Shown here piece by piece: positions 1 through 9,153 of a stretch of 64,000 bases of DNA (position 1 is its first letter; every line of letters starts with the position of its first letter). The stretch spans positions 806,001 through 870,000 of the forward strand of contig NZ_LIVZ01000001.1 in NCBI RefSeq assembly GCF_001905845.1. Reading direction: 5' to 3'. The notes beneath the pieces are model-generated. The model saw only the letters and a program-made list of their open reading frames with translations, ran no database searches and was not told the origin of the DNA. The position numbers and the translations under genes are program-made. The DNA is from Streptomyces sp. TSRI0107. GTDB taxonomy: Bacteria; Actinomycetota; Actinomycetes; Streptomycetales; Streptomycetaceae.

Positions 1-64
1 CGAGCGCCTGCGGCTGGCGCTGAAGGACTACCGCGAGCTGGCCGACCGGCTCCTGCACCACTGA
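1..64 (+). CDS. 3' end of a CDS cut by the window edge
   Basis: An open frame runs from the left edge to a TGA at 62-64 and gives a 20-residue tail ending in RELADRLLHH. The tail is charged and looks helical, but it is too short to assign a family. The gene runs rightward and its product is unknown. Confidence 0.55.
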   Translation, partial: ERLRLALKDYRELADRLLHH

Positions 65-96
65 CCCGGCCGCAGGGCGACCCGCCGGCCCGCCGG

Positions 97-504
97 TCAG
101 TCCGCCGCCCGGCCCTCCCGCCACCGGCGTACGACGTCCTCGACGTCGTACGGCTTGAGTCCCAGCGGAGGGCCGGGCGGCGGCTTGTACATCATGTCGC
201 GGATCTTCACGTTGACCGCCTCGACGATCTTCCGGGCGGCCCGTTCGGAGGGCGCGGTGACGGCCGCCAGCAGCGCCTCCTCCGCCTCCTTGCGCAGCGC
301 CAGCGTCGGCGGCAGCACGGAGACGCCCTCGCGGGCCAGCTTCCGCTTGATCCACCACTGTTCGTCGTACGCGGCCTCGACATCGCCCGGCAGCGGCTTC
401 CCCGCGCCCGGCAGCCGCTCGAACTCGCCGCGTGCGGCGGCGTCACGGATCTGCTTGTCGGTCCAGGACTCGAAGCTCACGCCGGGTGGCTTTCGCTCGG
501 TCAT
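97..504 (-). CDS. DUF1992 (DnaJ-like subfamily C member 28) domain protein
   Basis: This 135-residue soluble protein is one complete DUF1992 domain. The N-terminal half has the family signature: a DKQIRDAAARGEFERLPGAG stretch around residues 16-35, then GKPLP and a WWIKRKL helix. No signal peptide or membrane segment is visible. The family is widespread in bacteria and is named after the human DNAJC28 C-terminal domain; its biochemical role is unknown. The gene runs divergently from the FHA-like gene, and the roughly 100-bp gap must hold both promoters. The family call is secure and the function is not known. Confidence 0.85.
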   Translation of the reverse strand: MTERKPPGVSFESWTDKQIRDAAARGEFERLPGAGKPLPGDVEAAYDEQWWIKRKLAREGVSVLPPTLALRKEAEEALLAAVTAPSERAARKIVEAVNVKIRDMMYKPPPGPPLGLKPYDVEDVVRRWREGRAAD

Positions 505-608
505 GCGGCCATTGTGCCGGACGCCGTACCCCCGGGCGATTTATCATGCGGCGGCGACCGGCCGATCCGGCCGTCGCGCAAGGGCGTTACAGGACGAAGG
601 AGCCGCAC

Positions 609-1001
609 GTGCTCGAACTGACCATGGCCTCCGTCTCCGGGGCGGACGCGGGAGCCACGGCCGGCATGCTGATGGCCGACGCGCCGAGCGAGCCGGGAGC
701 CGTGCTGCGGGTGGGCCGCGACAAGTCGGTGTGCCGGCTGGTGACGCCCGACGACTGGCTGTTCGTCTCCCGGGTGCACCTGGAGTTCCTGTACGGCCCG
801 GACGGCGTCTGGCACCTGACGTGGCTGCGCGGTTCCCAGGCTGAGCCGTCCTCCGAGGTCCGGCTCAGGGTCGGCGAGCACGCGCAGCCGCTGCCCTACG
901 GCGGCACCGTGCCGCTGCCGCACGGCGGCGACGGCGAGGTGGTCATCCAGGACCGCACCGCCCCGCGCAGCGTCAACGTGGGCTTCTACCACGAGGTCTG
1001 A
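609..1001 (+). CDS. small FHA-like domain protein
   Basis: The product is 130 residues long and resembles a single forkhead-associated (phosphothreonine-binding) beta-sandwich. The diagnostic residues are a VGRDKSVCRL strand followed by SRVHLEF, matching the G-R and S-R-x-H pattern of FHA domains. The GTG at 609 was chosen because GGAG lies about 7 bp upstream; an internal ATG at 624 has no comparable ribosome site. FHA proteins usually read Ser/Thr kinase signalling, but no kinase lies nearby. The protein is probably cytoplasmic. The family call is fairly good and the partner is unknown. Confidence 0.7.
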   Translation: MLELTMASVSGADAGATAGMLMADAPSEPGAVLRVGRDKSVCRLVTPDDWLFVSRVHLEFLYGPDGVWHLTWLRGSQAEPSSEVRLRVGEHAQPLPYGGTVPLPHGGDGEVVIQDRTAPRSVNVGFYHEV

Positions 1002-1020
1002 CGGCCGGCGCGGCGCAGGA

Positions 1021-1692
1021 TCACCCCACCACCCGTGCCACGGCGAACCCGTCGTACCCCTTCGGCCCGACCGTCTGGATCGCCGTTCCGGTCAGCCTCG
1101 GGTGGGAGGCGATCAGCTCCAGGGCCGCGCGGGTGCCGCGGACGTCGGGCTCGTCGTCGTCCGGGTCGGCGATCCGCCCGCCGCGCACCACGTTGTCGAC
1201 GACGATCAGGCTGCCCGCGCGGGTGAGCCGCAACGCCCACTCCACGTAGTGGGCGTTGTTGGCCTTGTCCGCGTCGATGAAGACCAGGTCGAACGGGGGC
1301 GGGTTCTCGTCGGCGAGCTGCGGCAGCGTCTCCAGCGCGGCCCCCACCCGCACCTCGACGATCTTCTCCAGACCGGCGCGGGCGATGTTGCGGGCGGCCA
1401 CCTCGGCGTGCTTGGCGCTGTACTCCAGGGAGATCAGCATGCCGTCGGCGGGCAGCGCGCGGCCGAGCCAGATGGTGCTGTACCCGCCGAGGGTGCCGAT
1501 CTCGAGGATGGCGCGGGCTCCGGCGACCTGGGCGAGCAACTGGAGCAGTTTGCCCTGGGGCGCGGTGACGCCGATCGCGGGGAGTCCGGCGGCCTCGCTG
1601 TCGCGCAGGGCCGCCTTGAGGGGCTCGTCGTCGGGGGAGAGACGGCTGGAGAAGTACTCGTCGACGGCGTGCCAGGTCTGCGACTCGCTCAT
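1021..1692 (-). CDS. class I SAM-dependent O-methyltransferase (CCoAOMT-like)
   Basis: The 223-residue protein has the compact Rossmann layout of the caffeoyl-CoA-type O-methyltransferase family (Methyltransf_3). The SAM-binding EIGTLGGYS loop is at residues 64-72. The FIDADKANN motif at about 138-146 holds the metal-binding Asp, and VVDNVVRGG follows. The expected reaction is metal-dependent methylation of a hydroxyl, often a catechol; the substrate cannot be read from sequence. The ATG at 1692 has GGCAGGGAG upstream. Its stop is 19 bp from the FHA-like gene, so the two are convergent. Two palindromes immediately upstream (1716-1741) suggest its own repressor. Confidence 0.85.
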   Translation of the reverse strand: MSESQTWHAVDEYFSSRLSPDDEPLKAALRDSEAAGLPAIGVTAPQGKLLQLLAQVAGARAILEIGTLGGYSTIWLGRALPADGMLISLEYSAKHAEVAARNIARAGLEKIVEVRVGAALETLPQLADENPPPFDLVFIDADKANNAHYVEWALRLTRAGSLIVVDNVVRGGRIADPDDDEPDVRGTRAALELIASHPRLTGTAIQTVGPKGYDGFAVARVVG

Positions 1693-1715
1693 GCGCTCCC
1701 TGCCTCGAAGGTCAA

Positions 1716-1741
1716 TTAGAAGCCCTAACTAGATGCCCTAA
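1716..1741. promoter_or_regulatory. tandem TTAG/CTAG-N5-CTAA palindromes upstream of the O-methyltransferase
   Basis: Two imperfect inverted repeats sit head to tail with a 13-bp period: TTAG-N5-CTAA at 1716-1728 and CTAG-N5-CTAA at 1729-1741. They begin 24 bp upstream of the O-methyltransferase start and overlap the stop codon of the DUF2330 gene. The region is AT-rich for this genome. Spacing and symmetry fit a dimeric MarR- or TetR-type repressor, but no such gene adjoins it. Confidence 0.35.
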
Positions 1742-2865
1742 CGAAGGTAGTCGGGCGAGGTGTTCCCCGCGAGGGCGGCACGCCGGGACCGGCGCCGGAC
1801 GGACCGGCGTCCTGCGACGGCGAGCGCGGCCACCGCCGCGACGGCCCCGCCCACGGTCAGCAGCCACGCCGGGATACCGGCGACCGTGCGCAGCCTGTCC
1901 GTCCAGACGACCTCCTGGAACGTGGCGTCCGACGCCGCCCGCCCCAGCCGGTGGTCGCCGGAGATCCGCGACGGCACCGGGAACTCCTGGGTGACTGCGG
2001 TCGGGTACGGGGTGCCCTCGGCCAGTTGGGCCAGCGCCCCGGACTTTTCGGCGACCCGCCCGGCGTAGGTCACCCGCGGCGCGGCCCCTCCGATGGTGCC
2101 GCGCGGCTCCATGCGGTGGTCGGCGAGCACGTACAGCCCCAGCGACTGCGGCTCCGCGGCCAGCCGGGACAGCCGCATCGGGTAGACCGGGGCGTCGGCG
2201 GCGAAGCTCAGGTGGATCGGGTCGAGGGTGCCGGTCAGGACCGTGCCGTCGGCGTCCGGGGCGAGCCGGACCGCCACGTACTCCCAGCGCTGCTCCACAT
2301 ACGGCTCCAGCGCCTGGCGCAGCCGCGCCGGGAAGGTGAAGCCGTTGTCGCGCAGCCAGCGGTCCAGCGCGGCCGGGTCGGTCGCGGTCAGCCGGGCCAC
2401 GTCGAACGAACCGAGCCGCTGCCGCCCGACCACGCCGACCCCGGCGCCGGCCGCGTCGCCGGGCATCGGCGCGCCCGCCGTGTCGTCGTCCTCGACCAGC
2501 GGCCAGTCCCCGTTGCGCGGCCAGAAGTAGTACCGGTCCCGGTGCACGGGCGCGGTGGCCTCGCGCACCTCCTCGAACAGCTCCGGGTCGCCGAGCCGCA
2601 CGGTGGCCCGGTTCGGCACGGGCATGATCCAGGCGGCCCGCTCGGCGTCCCCGCCGACCGTCAGGCTCATGACGATCTGCTCGCGCCGCCCGTCCCACCG
2701 CACGACGGACTCCTCGCGGCCCACCGACACCCGCCGCTCAGCGTCCGGCAGCATCGCCCCGCACCCGCACGCGTATGCCGGCGCGATCAGCAGCGAGCCG
2801 AGCTGGATGCCGAGCAGTGCGACGACCACGGCGAGAAACCGCGCCCGCGACCGGACTGTGCCCAT
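1738..2865 (-). CDS. DUF2330 domain secreted/membrane protein
   Basis: The preferred start at 2865 gives 375 residues. An N-terminal signal/anchor (LAVVVALLGIQLGSLLIA) is followed by the ACGCGAML motif that opens DUF2330 proteins. A long beta-rich extracytoplasmic domain with conserved AAWIMPVPN and YYFWPRNGDWP segments follows. A C-terminal membrane helix (VGGAVAAVAALAVAG) ends in an Arg-rich cytoplasmic tail. The family function is unknown. An in-frame ATG at 2883 is an equally possible start; 2865 was chosen because a G-run precedes it by about 9 bp. The gene is divergent from the GT87/PAP2 gene. Confidence 0.75.
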   Translation of the reverse strand: MGTVRSRARFLAVVVALLGIQLGSLLIAPAYACGCGAMLPDAERRVSVGREESVVRWDGRREQIVMSLTVGGDAERAAWIMPVPNRATVRLGDPELFEEVREATAPVHRDRYYFWPRNGDWPLVEDDDTAGAPMPGDAAGAGVGVVGRQRLGSFDVARLTATDPAALDRWLRDNGFTFPARLRQALEPYVEQRWEYVAVRLAPDADGTVLTGTLDPIHLSFAADAPVYPMRLSRLAAEPQSLGLYVLADHRMEPRGTIGGAAPRVTYAGRVAEKSGALAQLAEGTPYPTAVTQEFPVPSRISGDHRLGRAASDATFQEVVWTDRLRTVAGIPAWLLTVGGAVAAVAALAVAGRRSVRRRSRRAALAGNTSPDYLR

Positions 2866-3118
2866 GCCCCGTAACCCCCCCATAGAGCCGTTCCCGTTGT
2901 CCAGGACTACCGACGGTGACGTGGCTCGATCCGGTTCCGGCGCGGTGATCGACACCGTCTCGCGGAAGCGGCCGAATACCGCCCCCTATATCTCCTTTCG
3001 GATAAATAGGGACAGACAGGGATAGAACGTCGGGTGAAGCGGGGATGGCCTGCGTCTTCCTCCGGAGGCGCCGCTCGCCCCTCACAGGGTCACGAACGGG
3101 GCGGGAGGCCGACGAGGC

Positions 3119-5089
3119 GTGTTGAACGCGGAGCACACCGAGCGACCGGCGGGACCCATCGGAGCGACGGCGGCCGGGGAGGCCGGAGCGCGCCTGCGCG
3201 CGGCCCGGCTGGGCCTCTGGCTGATCGCCGCGATCCTCGCCGTCCGCCGGCTGGTGCCGCACGTCGAAGGCTCCCTCTACGACTCCACGCGCTTCACCGG
3301 CACCCCCTTCGGCGGCCTCGTCCTCAAACCCCTCACCCGTCCGGCCGAACAGGCCCTCGGCTGGGGCTGGACCTTCGGCACCCTGCTCCTCGTCGTCGCC
3401 CTCGGCCTGGTCGCCACCCGCGCCCTGCCCCAGCCGGTCAGCCGCCGCACCGCGCTGCTCGCCGCCCCCGCCGCCATAAGCCTGCTCATGCTGTCCCTGC
3501 CGGTCCGCAACGCCTTCCGGCTCGGCCAGACCGGCATCATCCCGGTGCTCCTCGTCCTCGTCGGCTGCTTCGTCGTCCGCGGGCAACGCGCGAGCGGCGC
3601 CCTCGTCGGCCTCGCCGCCGCCCTCCAGCCGACCGTGCTGCTCTTCGCGCCGCTGCTGTGGTTCACCGGCCGCCGCACCGCCGCCGCCTCCCTCGGCACG
3701 GCCTTCGCCGGCGTCACGGCGCTGGCCTGGGCGGCGATGCCGCACGACTCGTACACCTACTGGGTGCACCACCTGGCCGGTGCCGGCCTCGGCGGACGCG
3801 CGGACGACCTCGCCAACCAGTCCCTGCACGGCACCCTGCTCCGCCTCGGCCTGACCGGCCCCCTGGAGATCGCCCTCTTCCTCACCCTCAGCGCCGCCGT
3901 CGCCGCCCTCGGCGTGCGCCGCGCGGTGCGCTACGCGCACGACGGCCAGCTGCTGCTCGCCGTCGCCGTCACCGGCTGCGCCGCGATGGTGATCTCGCCG
4001 ACCGCCTGGCAGCACCAGCTGCTGTGGGTGCTCCTCGCGGTCGTCGGCCGGGTCGGCAAGCGGGCCGCGGACCGCCCCGTCTGGCCGGTCGCCGTCATCC
4101 TCGTGATGACCCTCCCGGCGGAGATGATGCTGCCGGACATGGGGTTCCTGCACCCCCTGCGCGACAACACGGTCCTGGTCGCGGCCCTCCTCGCCGCGAC
4201 GGCCGTCCCCTTCCTCTCCCGGACGTCCCCGTACTACGACTCACCCGTCCCCACCGAGTACGCCGCCCCGGCCACGTCCCGCTTCAGGCACCTACCGCTG
4301 CTGCCGCGCGTGCTGCGCCGGGTGCCGGCCCGCCCCAACCTGCTCCTGGAACTCCTGCTCATCCGCGTCGCCTACGCCGCCTACTCCCAGGTCCGGCTCG
4401 CCGCGACCGGCGGCACCGTCTCCGGCGGCCGGGAGCGGGCGGAGCAGCACGGCGAGCAGATCCTGTCGATCGAACGCGCCCTGCACATCGACATCGAGCA
4501 CGCCGTCAACCACGCCGTCGTCGAGGCCGACTGGCTGTGCGGCTTCTTCGACTCCTACTACACGTCCTTCCACTTCGCCGTCCCGCTGACGGTCCTCGGC
4601 GTCCTGTACCGGCGCCGCCCGGTCGACTACCGCTGGGCCCGCTCCACGATCGGCCTGACGACCGTCCTCGCCCTCGTCGGCTTCTGGGCGTACCCGCTCG
4701 CCCCGCCCCGCCTGATGCCGGACCTCGGCATCATCGACACCGTCAACGGCGTCCAGGACTTCACCCAGCCCGACTACGGCACGCTGACCTCCCTGGCCAA
4801 CCAGTACGCCGCGATGCCGTCGCTGCACTTCGGCTGGTCCCTGTGGTGCGGCCTGGTCATCGCGATCGTCGCCCCCAGGCCGTGGATGAAGGCGCTGGGC
4901 CTCCTCCACCCCCTGTTCACCGTCATGGCCATCGTCGCCACCGGCAACCACTGGGTGCTGGACGCGGTGGGCGGCGCGGCGGCCGTCCTCGGCGGCTTCG
5001 GCCTCGTGTACGTCCTCCAGGGCCCGAGGACATCGGCTGCCGCCGATCCCGACTCCGGGGAGAGATCCCTGGAGAAGGACAGCAGCTGA
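3119..5089 (+). CDS. bifunctional GT87-type glycosyltransferase / PAP2-family phosphatase membrane protein
   Basis: This 656-residue polytopic membrane protein has two modules. Residues about 25-390 form a GT87/DUF2029 mannosyltransferase-like multispanning domain, a family that uses polyprenyl-phosphate sugars. Residues about 410-635 form a PAP2_3/inositol-phosphorylceramide-synthase-like domain with its two active-site signatures, AMPSLHFGWSLW and ATGNHWVLDAVGG, which carry the catalytic His residues. The GTG at 3119 follows GGGAGG about 10 bp upstream. The fusion suggests coupled transfer and recycling of a lipid-linked sugar at the outer face of the membrane; the substrate is unknown. The gene stands alone, divergent from DUF2330. 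Confidence 0.85.
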   Translation: MLNAEHTERPAGPIGATAAGEAGARLRAARLGLWLIAAILAVRRLVPHVEGSLYDSTRFTGTPFGGLVLKPLTRPAEQALGWGWTFGTLLLVVALGLVATRALPQPVSRRTALLAAPAAISLLMLSLPVRNAFRLGQTGIIPVLLVLVGCFVVRGQRASGALVGLAAALQPTVLLFAPLLWFTGRRTAAASLGTAFAGVTALAWAAMPHDSYTYWVHHLAGAGLGGRADDLANQSLHGTLLRLGLTGPLEIALFLTLSAAVAALGVRRAVRYAHDGQLLLAVAVTGCAAMVISPTAWQHQLLWVLLAVVGRVGKRAADRPVWPVAVILVMTLPAEMMLPDMGFLHPLRDNTVLVAALLAATAVPFLSRTSPYYDSPVPTEYAAPATSRFRHLPLLPRVLRRVPARPNLLLELLLIRVAYAAYSQVRLAATGGTVSGGRERAEQHGEQILSIERALHIDIEHAVNHAVVEADWLCGFFDSYYTSFHFAVPLTVLGVLYRRRPVDYRWARSTIGLTTVLALVGFWAYPLAPPRLMPDLGIIDTVNGVQDFTQPDYGTLTSLANQYAAMPSLHFGWSLWCGLVIAIVAPRPWMKALGLLHPLFTVMAIVATGNHWVLDAVGGAAAVLGGFGLVYVLQGPRTSAAADPDSGERSLEKDSS

Positions 5090-5135
5090 TCCCAGCCGCC
5101 GCCCTCTGCCTCTGCCGGGAGCCGTCTCCCGGTGT

Positions 5136-5844
<709 letters not shown>

Positions 5845-5915
5845 AACGCCCGAAGGCGGCGGCCCGGGGATCGGGGGCCGCCGCCTTCGGGCGTGCTGCG
5901 GGTGGCAGGTTCGGC

Positions 5916-6335
5916 TCAGTACCAGCCGTTCGCCTGCCAGAAGCTCCAGGCGCCGGCGGGGCTGCCGTAGCGGGACTTCATGTAGTCCAGACCCCACTTG
6001 ATCTGGGTCTTGGCGTTGGTCTGCCAGTCGGAGCCGGCGGCGGCCATCTTGTTGCCGGGCAGGGCCTGGACCAGGCCGTAGGCGCCGGAGGACGGGTTGG
6101 TCGCGTCGACGTCCCAGCCGCTCTCGTGCTCGACGATCTTGCTGAAGGCGTTGAACTGGGCGGCGTTCGGGATCAGCTGCTTCGCGATCGCCTTCGCCTC
6201 GGAGGGCGAAGCAGTCGTCGCGGCGTGCGCCGGAGCGGCGGTCAGCGCCATGCCGGCGGTGGCGGCGGCCACGGCGGCGGTGGTGAGGGCCTTCTTCGGG
6301 GACGCGATGCGGCGGGCGATGCGGGCGACAGTCAC
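5916..6335 (-). CDS. secreted transglycosylase SLT-domain protein (small resuscitation/lysozyme-like)
   Basis: The protein has 139 residues. A Sec signal peptide with a predicted cut after AHA is at about residue 38, and one lysozyme-like SLT domain makes up the rest. The likely catalytic Glu is E71 in HESGWDV, followed by the structural motif SGAYGLVQAL. It ends in the aromatic SFWQANGWY tail typical of small Streptomyces cell-wall hydrolases. The expected role is cleavage of peptidoglycan glycan strands outside the cell. A leader of about 150 nt containing a strong hairpin precedes the start, so post-transcriptional control is plausible. Confidence 0.88.
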   Translation of the reverse strand: MTVARIARRIASPKKALTTAAVAAATAGMALTAAPAHAATTASPSEAKAIAKQLIPNAAQFNAFSKIVEHESGWDVDATNPSSGAYGLVQALPGNKMAAAGSDWQTNAKTQIKWGLDYMKSRYGSPAGAWSFWQANGWY

Positions 6336-6410
6336 GGAGAACCTTTTTCTTCGGGGACGGTGTGGTCGCTGCGTGCCGTGACCCCGCTGTGCGGGGCGCC
6401 TGGCATGCGT

Positions 6411-6442
6411 CGGCGCCGAGGCCCGTGGGCTTGTCGGCGCCG
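6411..6442 (-). promoter_or_regulatory. leader hairpin upstream of the SLT gene
   Basis: The arms CGGCGCCG (6411-6418 and 6435-6442) can pair, with an inner GCCC/GGGC stem at 6421-6430. The hairpin lies about 80-105 nt before the SLT start codon, inside the predicted transcript. It may be a cis-regulatory element, but it does not match a riboswitch class I can recognise. Confidence 0.3.
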
Positions 6443-6493
6443 TGCGACGTCATCCAGAGAAGCAGCCCGGAAAGCCGTCCGCAATGACCCCCT

Positions 6494-6522
6494 TTACTAG
6501 TTGTGGTCGCATTCGGGGTGAA
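6494..6522 (-). promoter_or_regulatory. putative promoter of the SLT gene
   Basis: Read on the minus strand, TTCACC (6517-6522) and TAGTAA (6494-6499) are separated by exactly 17 bp. This approximates the HrdB-type -35/-10 consensus and predicts a leader of about 150 nt for the SLT gene. Confidence 0.35.
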
Positions 6523-6646
6523 GGTCGTTTGTGTGACGTGGCTCTCAACGCGCAGGTCAGACGCCTGAATGGCGTGGACATGGCGTCCGTTTTGTCTCCT
6601 ATTTCACTTAGTAAGTGATGTGCGTCCTGTGGGATGGTTCACGCCC

Positions 6647-7477
6647 TCAGCGGGTTCTGGGGGCCTCGAATGTGACCCCGGTCTCGAAAGCGGCGCGCCG
6701 CGTGGCCCTCCGCAGCGCCTTCAGCACCGCCGGACCGAGGGCGAACGTGAGGGCGACCGTCACCAGCGCACGCCCCAGGTCCCAGCCGAGGGACGTCGCC
6801 AGGCAGTACGCGGCGAACCGGGCCAGGTTGGCGGAGACGGCGGCGTCCGGGTCGAAGGCGATGTTCGAGGCGAGCGCACCCATGAACGGCCACCCGGCCA
6901 TGTTCATGATCGTCCCGTAGGCGAACGCCGCCAGAAAGCCGTAGACCGCCAGCAGCACCAGCTCCCCCCAGCCGCGCAGCCGGTCCGCGCCCGGCAGCAG
7001 CCCCGCGCCCATCGTGAACCAGCCCATCGCCAGCATCTGGAACGGCATCCACGGGCCGACCCCGCCCGTGAGCAGCGCCGACGCGAACATCGTCAGCGAG
7101 CCCAGGACGAACCCGAAGCCCGGTCCGAGCACCCGGCCGCTGAGCACCATCAGGAAGAACATCGGCTCGATGCCCGCCGTGCCCGCGCCGATCGGCCGCA
7201 GCGCCGCGCCCGTCGCCGCCAGCACGCCCAGCATCGCCACCGCCTTCGGGCCGAGACCCGACTCGGAGATCGTCGCCGCCACCACCGCGACCAGCAGCAC
7301 CAGCAGTCCCGCGAACAGCCACGGGGCGTCCTGCGCGTGCGCCGCGACCGCCGAGGCCGGCGGGGCGAGGAACGGCCAGAACACCGCCGCCACCCCCACC
7401 GCGCTCACCAGGCCCAGCGCGGCCAGGGAGCGAGGGCCCAGCCGCACCGCGCGGGCCTGCCGCTGCACGCCGCTCAC
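6647..7477 (-). CDS. ECF transporter S component (cobalamin-riboswitch operon)
   Basis: The 276-residue integral membrane protein has about six hydrophobic segments and fits an ECF substrate-binding (S) component. The segments include AVAMLGVLAATGAALRPIG, FMLVLSGRVLGPGFGFVLG-like stretches and MPFQMLAMGWFTMGAG. It starts with a GTG at 7477 whose TGA overlap with the preceding ATPase gene implies translational coupling. It is the last gene of a riboswitch-controlled operon, so cobalamin or a corrinoid precursor is the inferred ligand. Sequence alone does not prove the ligand. It would sit in the membrane and deliver substrate to the T/ATPase module. Confidence 0.82.
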   Translation of the reverse strand: MSGVQRQARAVRLGPRSLAALGLVSAVGVAAVFWPFLAPPASAVAAHAQDAPWLFAGLLVLLVAVVAATISESGLGPKAVAMLGVLAATGAALRPIGAGTAGIEPMFFLMVLSGRVLGPGFGFVLGSLTMFASALLTGGVGPWMPFQMLAMGWFTMGAGLLPGADRLRGWGELVLLAVYGFLAAFAYGTIMNMAGWPFMGALASNIAFDPDAAVSANLARFAAYCLATSLGWDLGRALVTVALTFALGPAVLKALRRATRRAAFETGVTFEAPRTR

Positions 7478-9153
7478 GCCAGCGCCTCCCTCACCTGGCT
7501 CACCGTGAGCCAGCTCTGCGGCGCCAGGATCTTCGTCACCTGCGGCGCGAACGACGGCGAGGAGACCACCACCTCCGCGGTCGGGCCGTCGGCTATCACC
7601 TCGCCCTCCGCGATCAGCACCACCCGGTGGGCGATCTCGGCGGCGAGCTCCACGTCATGCGTGGCCAGCACGATCGCGTGCCCCTCGGCGGCCAGCTCCC
7701 GCAACAGCGTGACCAGGCGCGACTTCGCCGCGTAGTCCAGGCCCCGGGTCGGCTCGTCGAGGAGGAGGAGCGGCGGGCGGGCGGTCAGCACGACGGCCAG
7801 CGCGAGGGTGAGCCGCTGGCCCTCGGAGAGGTCGCGCGGGTGGGTGTCGTCGGTGATGCCGGGCAGCAGGCCGGAGACCAGGGCCCGGCAGGTGCCCGGC
7901 TCGGCGCCCGCGTCCGCGTCGGCGGCCGCGCACTCGGCGGCGACCGTGTCGGCGTAGAGGAGGTCCCGGGGTTCCTGCGGCACCAGGCCGACCCGGCGCA
8001 CCAGCTCGCGTGGCTGGGTGCGGTGCGGCACCGCGCCCCCGACCCGCACGGACCCGGCGGCGGGCTCCACCAGCCCCACCAGCGAGGAGAGGAGGGTGGA
8101 CTTGCCGGCGCCGTTCCGTCCCATGAGGGCGACGGTCTCACCCGGGGACACGGTGAGGTCGACGTGCCGCAGGGCGGGCACCCGGCCCCGGCGCACGGCG
8201 AGGCCCCGGACCTCGGCGACGTGGGGGGACGCGGGTGCGGGCTCGGCCCTGCGGAACCAGCGGCGGGGGCTCTCCGGCGGGGCGGGAGTGGACGGTTTGG
8301 GCCGGCGGGTTTCCGGGGCGGCGGCTTCCGGTTGGTGCTCCCGGAGACATTCCCGCAGGCCGGTCGCGCGGCGGCGGGCGTCGCGGACGGTGAGCGGCAG
8401 CGGGGACCAGCCCGCGAGGCGGCCCAGGTCCACCACTGGCGGACACACCGGGGACACGGCCATCGTCTCGGCCGGGGTGCCCAGCACGGGGGCCGCGCCG
8501 GGGGAGGGGAGAAGGACGACCTGGTCGGCGTACTGGACGACCCGTTCCAGGCGGTGCTCCGCCATCAGCACCGTCGTCCCCAGGTCGTGGACCAGGCGCT
8601 GCAGGACGGCCAGGACCTCCTCGGCGGCGGCCGGGTCCAGCGCCGAGGTCGGCTCGTCCAGGACCAGGACGCTCGGGTGCGGGGTCAGGACCGAGCCGAT
8701 CGCCACCCGCTGCTGCTGGCCGCCGGACAGCGTGGATATCGGGCGGTCCCGGAGACCGGTCAGACCCAGCAGGTCCAGGGTCTCCTCGACCCGGCGGCGC
8801 ATCACGTCCGGGGCGAGACCCAGCGACTCCATGCCGTACGCGAGCTCGTCCTCGACCGTGTCGGTCACGAAGTGGGACAGCGGATCCTGGCCCACCGTGC
8901 CGACCACGTCCGCCAGTTCACGCGGCTTGTGGGTACGGGTGTCCCGCCCGGCGACCGTGACCCGGCCGCGCAGGGTGCCGCCGGTGAAGTGCGGGACCAG
9001 CCCGCCGACCGCGTTCAGGACGGTGGACTTGCCGACCCCGGACGGCCCGACGAGCAGGACGAGTTCGCCCTCCGGCACCTCGAAGTCGACGTCGCGGACG
9101 GTGGGTTCGGCGGCCCCGTTGTACGTCACGGAGACGTTCTCGAAGCGGATCAC
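7474..9153 (-). CDS. ECF transporter ATP-binding protein with two fused ABC domains
   Basis: At 559 residues, this is a head-to-tail duplication of the ABC ATPase fold, equal to the usual A and A' subunits in one chain. Domain 1 has GPSGVGKST (residues 36-44), the signature LSGGQQQRV and Walker B VLVLDEPTSAL. Domain 2 has GRNGAGKST at about 343-351, a variant signature LSEGQRLTL and LLLLDEPTRGL. A Pro/Arg-rich linker of about 50 residues joins them. It powers uptake together with the T component. Its GTG start overlaps the stop of the T-component gene by 4 bp. Confidence 0.93.
   Translation of the reverse strand: MIRFENVSVTYNGAAEPTVRDVDFEVPEGELVLLVGPSGVGKSTVLNAVGGLVPHFTGGTLRGRVTVAGRDTRTHKPRELADVVGTVGQDPLSHFVTDTVEDELAYGMESLGLAPDVMRRRVEETLDLLGLTGLRDRPISTLSGGQQQRVAIGSVLTPHPSVLVLDEPTSALDPAAAEEVLAVLQRLVHDLGTTVLMAEHRLERVVQYADQVVLLPSPGAAPVLGTPAETMAVSPVCPPVVDLGRLAGWSPLPLTVRDARRRATGLRECLREHQPEAAAPETRRPKPSTPAPPESPRRWFRRAEPAPASPHVAEVRGLAVRRGRVPALRHVDLTVSPGETVALMGRNGAGKSTLLSSLVGLVEPAAGSVRVGGAVPHRTQPRELVRRVGLVPQEPRDLLYADTVAAECAAADADAGAEPGTCRALVSGLLPGITDDTHPRDLSEGQRLTLALAVVLTARPPLLLLDEPTRGLDYAAKSRLVTLLRELAAEGHAIVLATHDVELAAEIAHRVVLIAEGEVIADGPTAEVVVSSPSFAPQVTKILAPQSWLTVSQVREALA

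Larger units (their letters stand above)
6336..6646. other. 311-bp non-coding stretch holding the SLT gene leader and promoter
   Basis: No coding frame with Streptomyces codon bias is visible. The SLT-gene half holds a leader hairpin (6411-6442) and a putative promoter (6494-6522). The other half (6523-6646), downstream of the ECF S-component stop, shows nothing recognisable apart from AT-rich sequence near 6,600. Confidence 0.5.

Noticed and set aside
6336..6490. c-di-AMP (ydaO) riboswitch upstream of the SLT gene
   Set aside because: The conserved blocks that I know from Streptomyces muralytic-gene leaders are not present; only a generic hairpin is seen.
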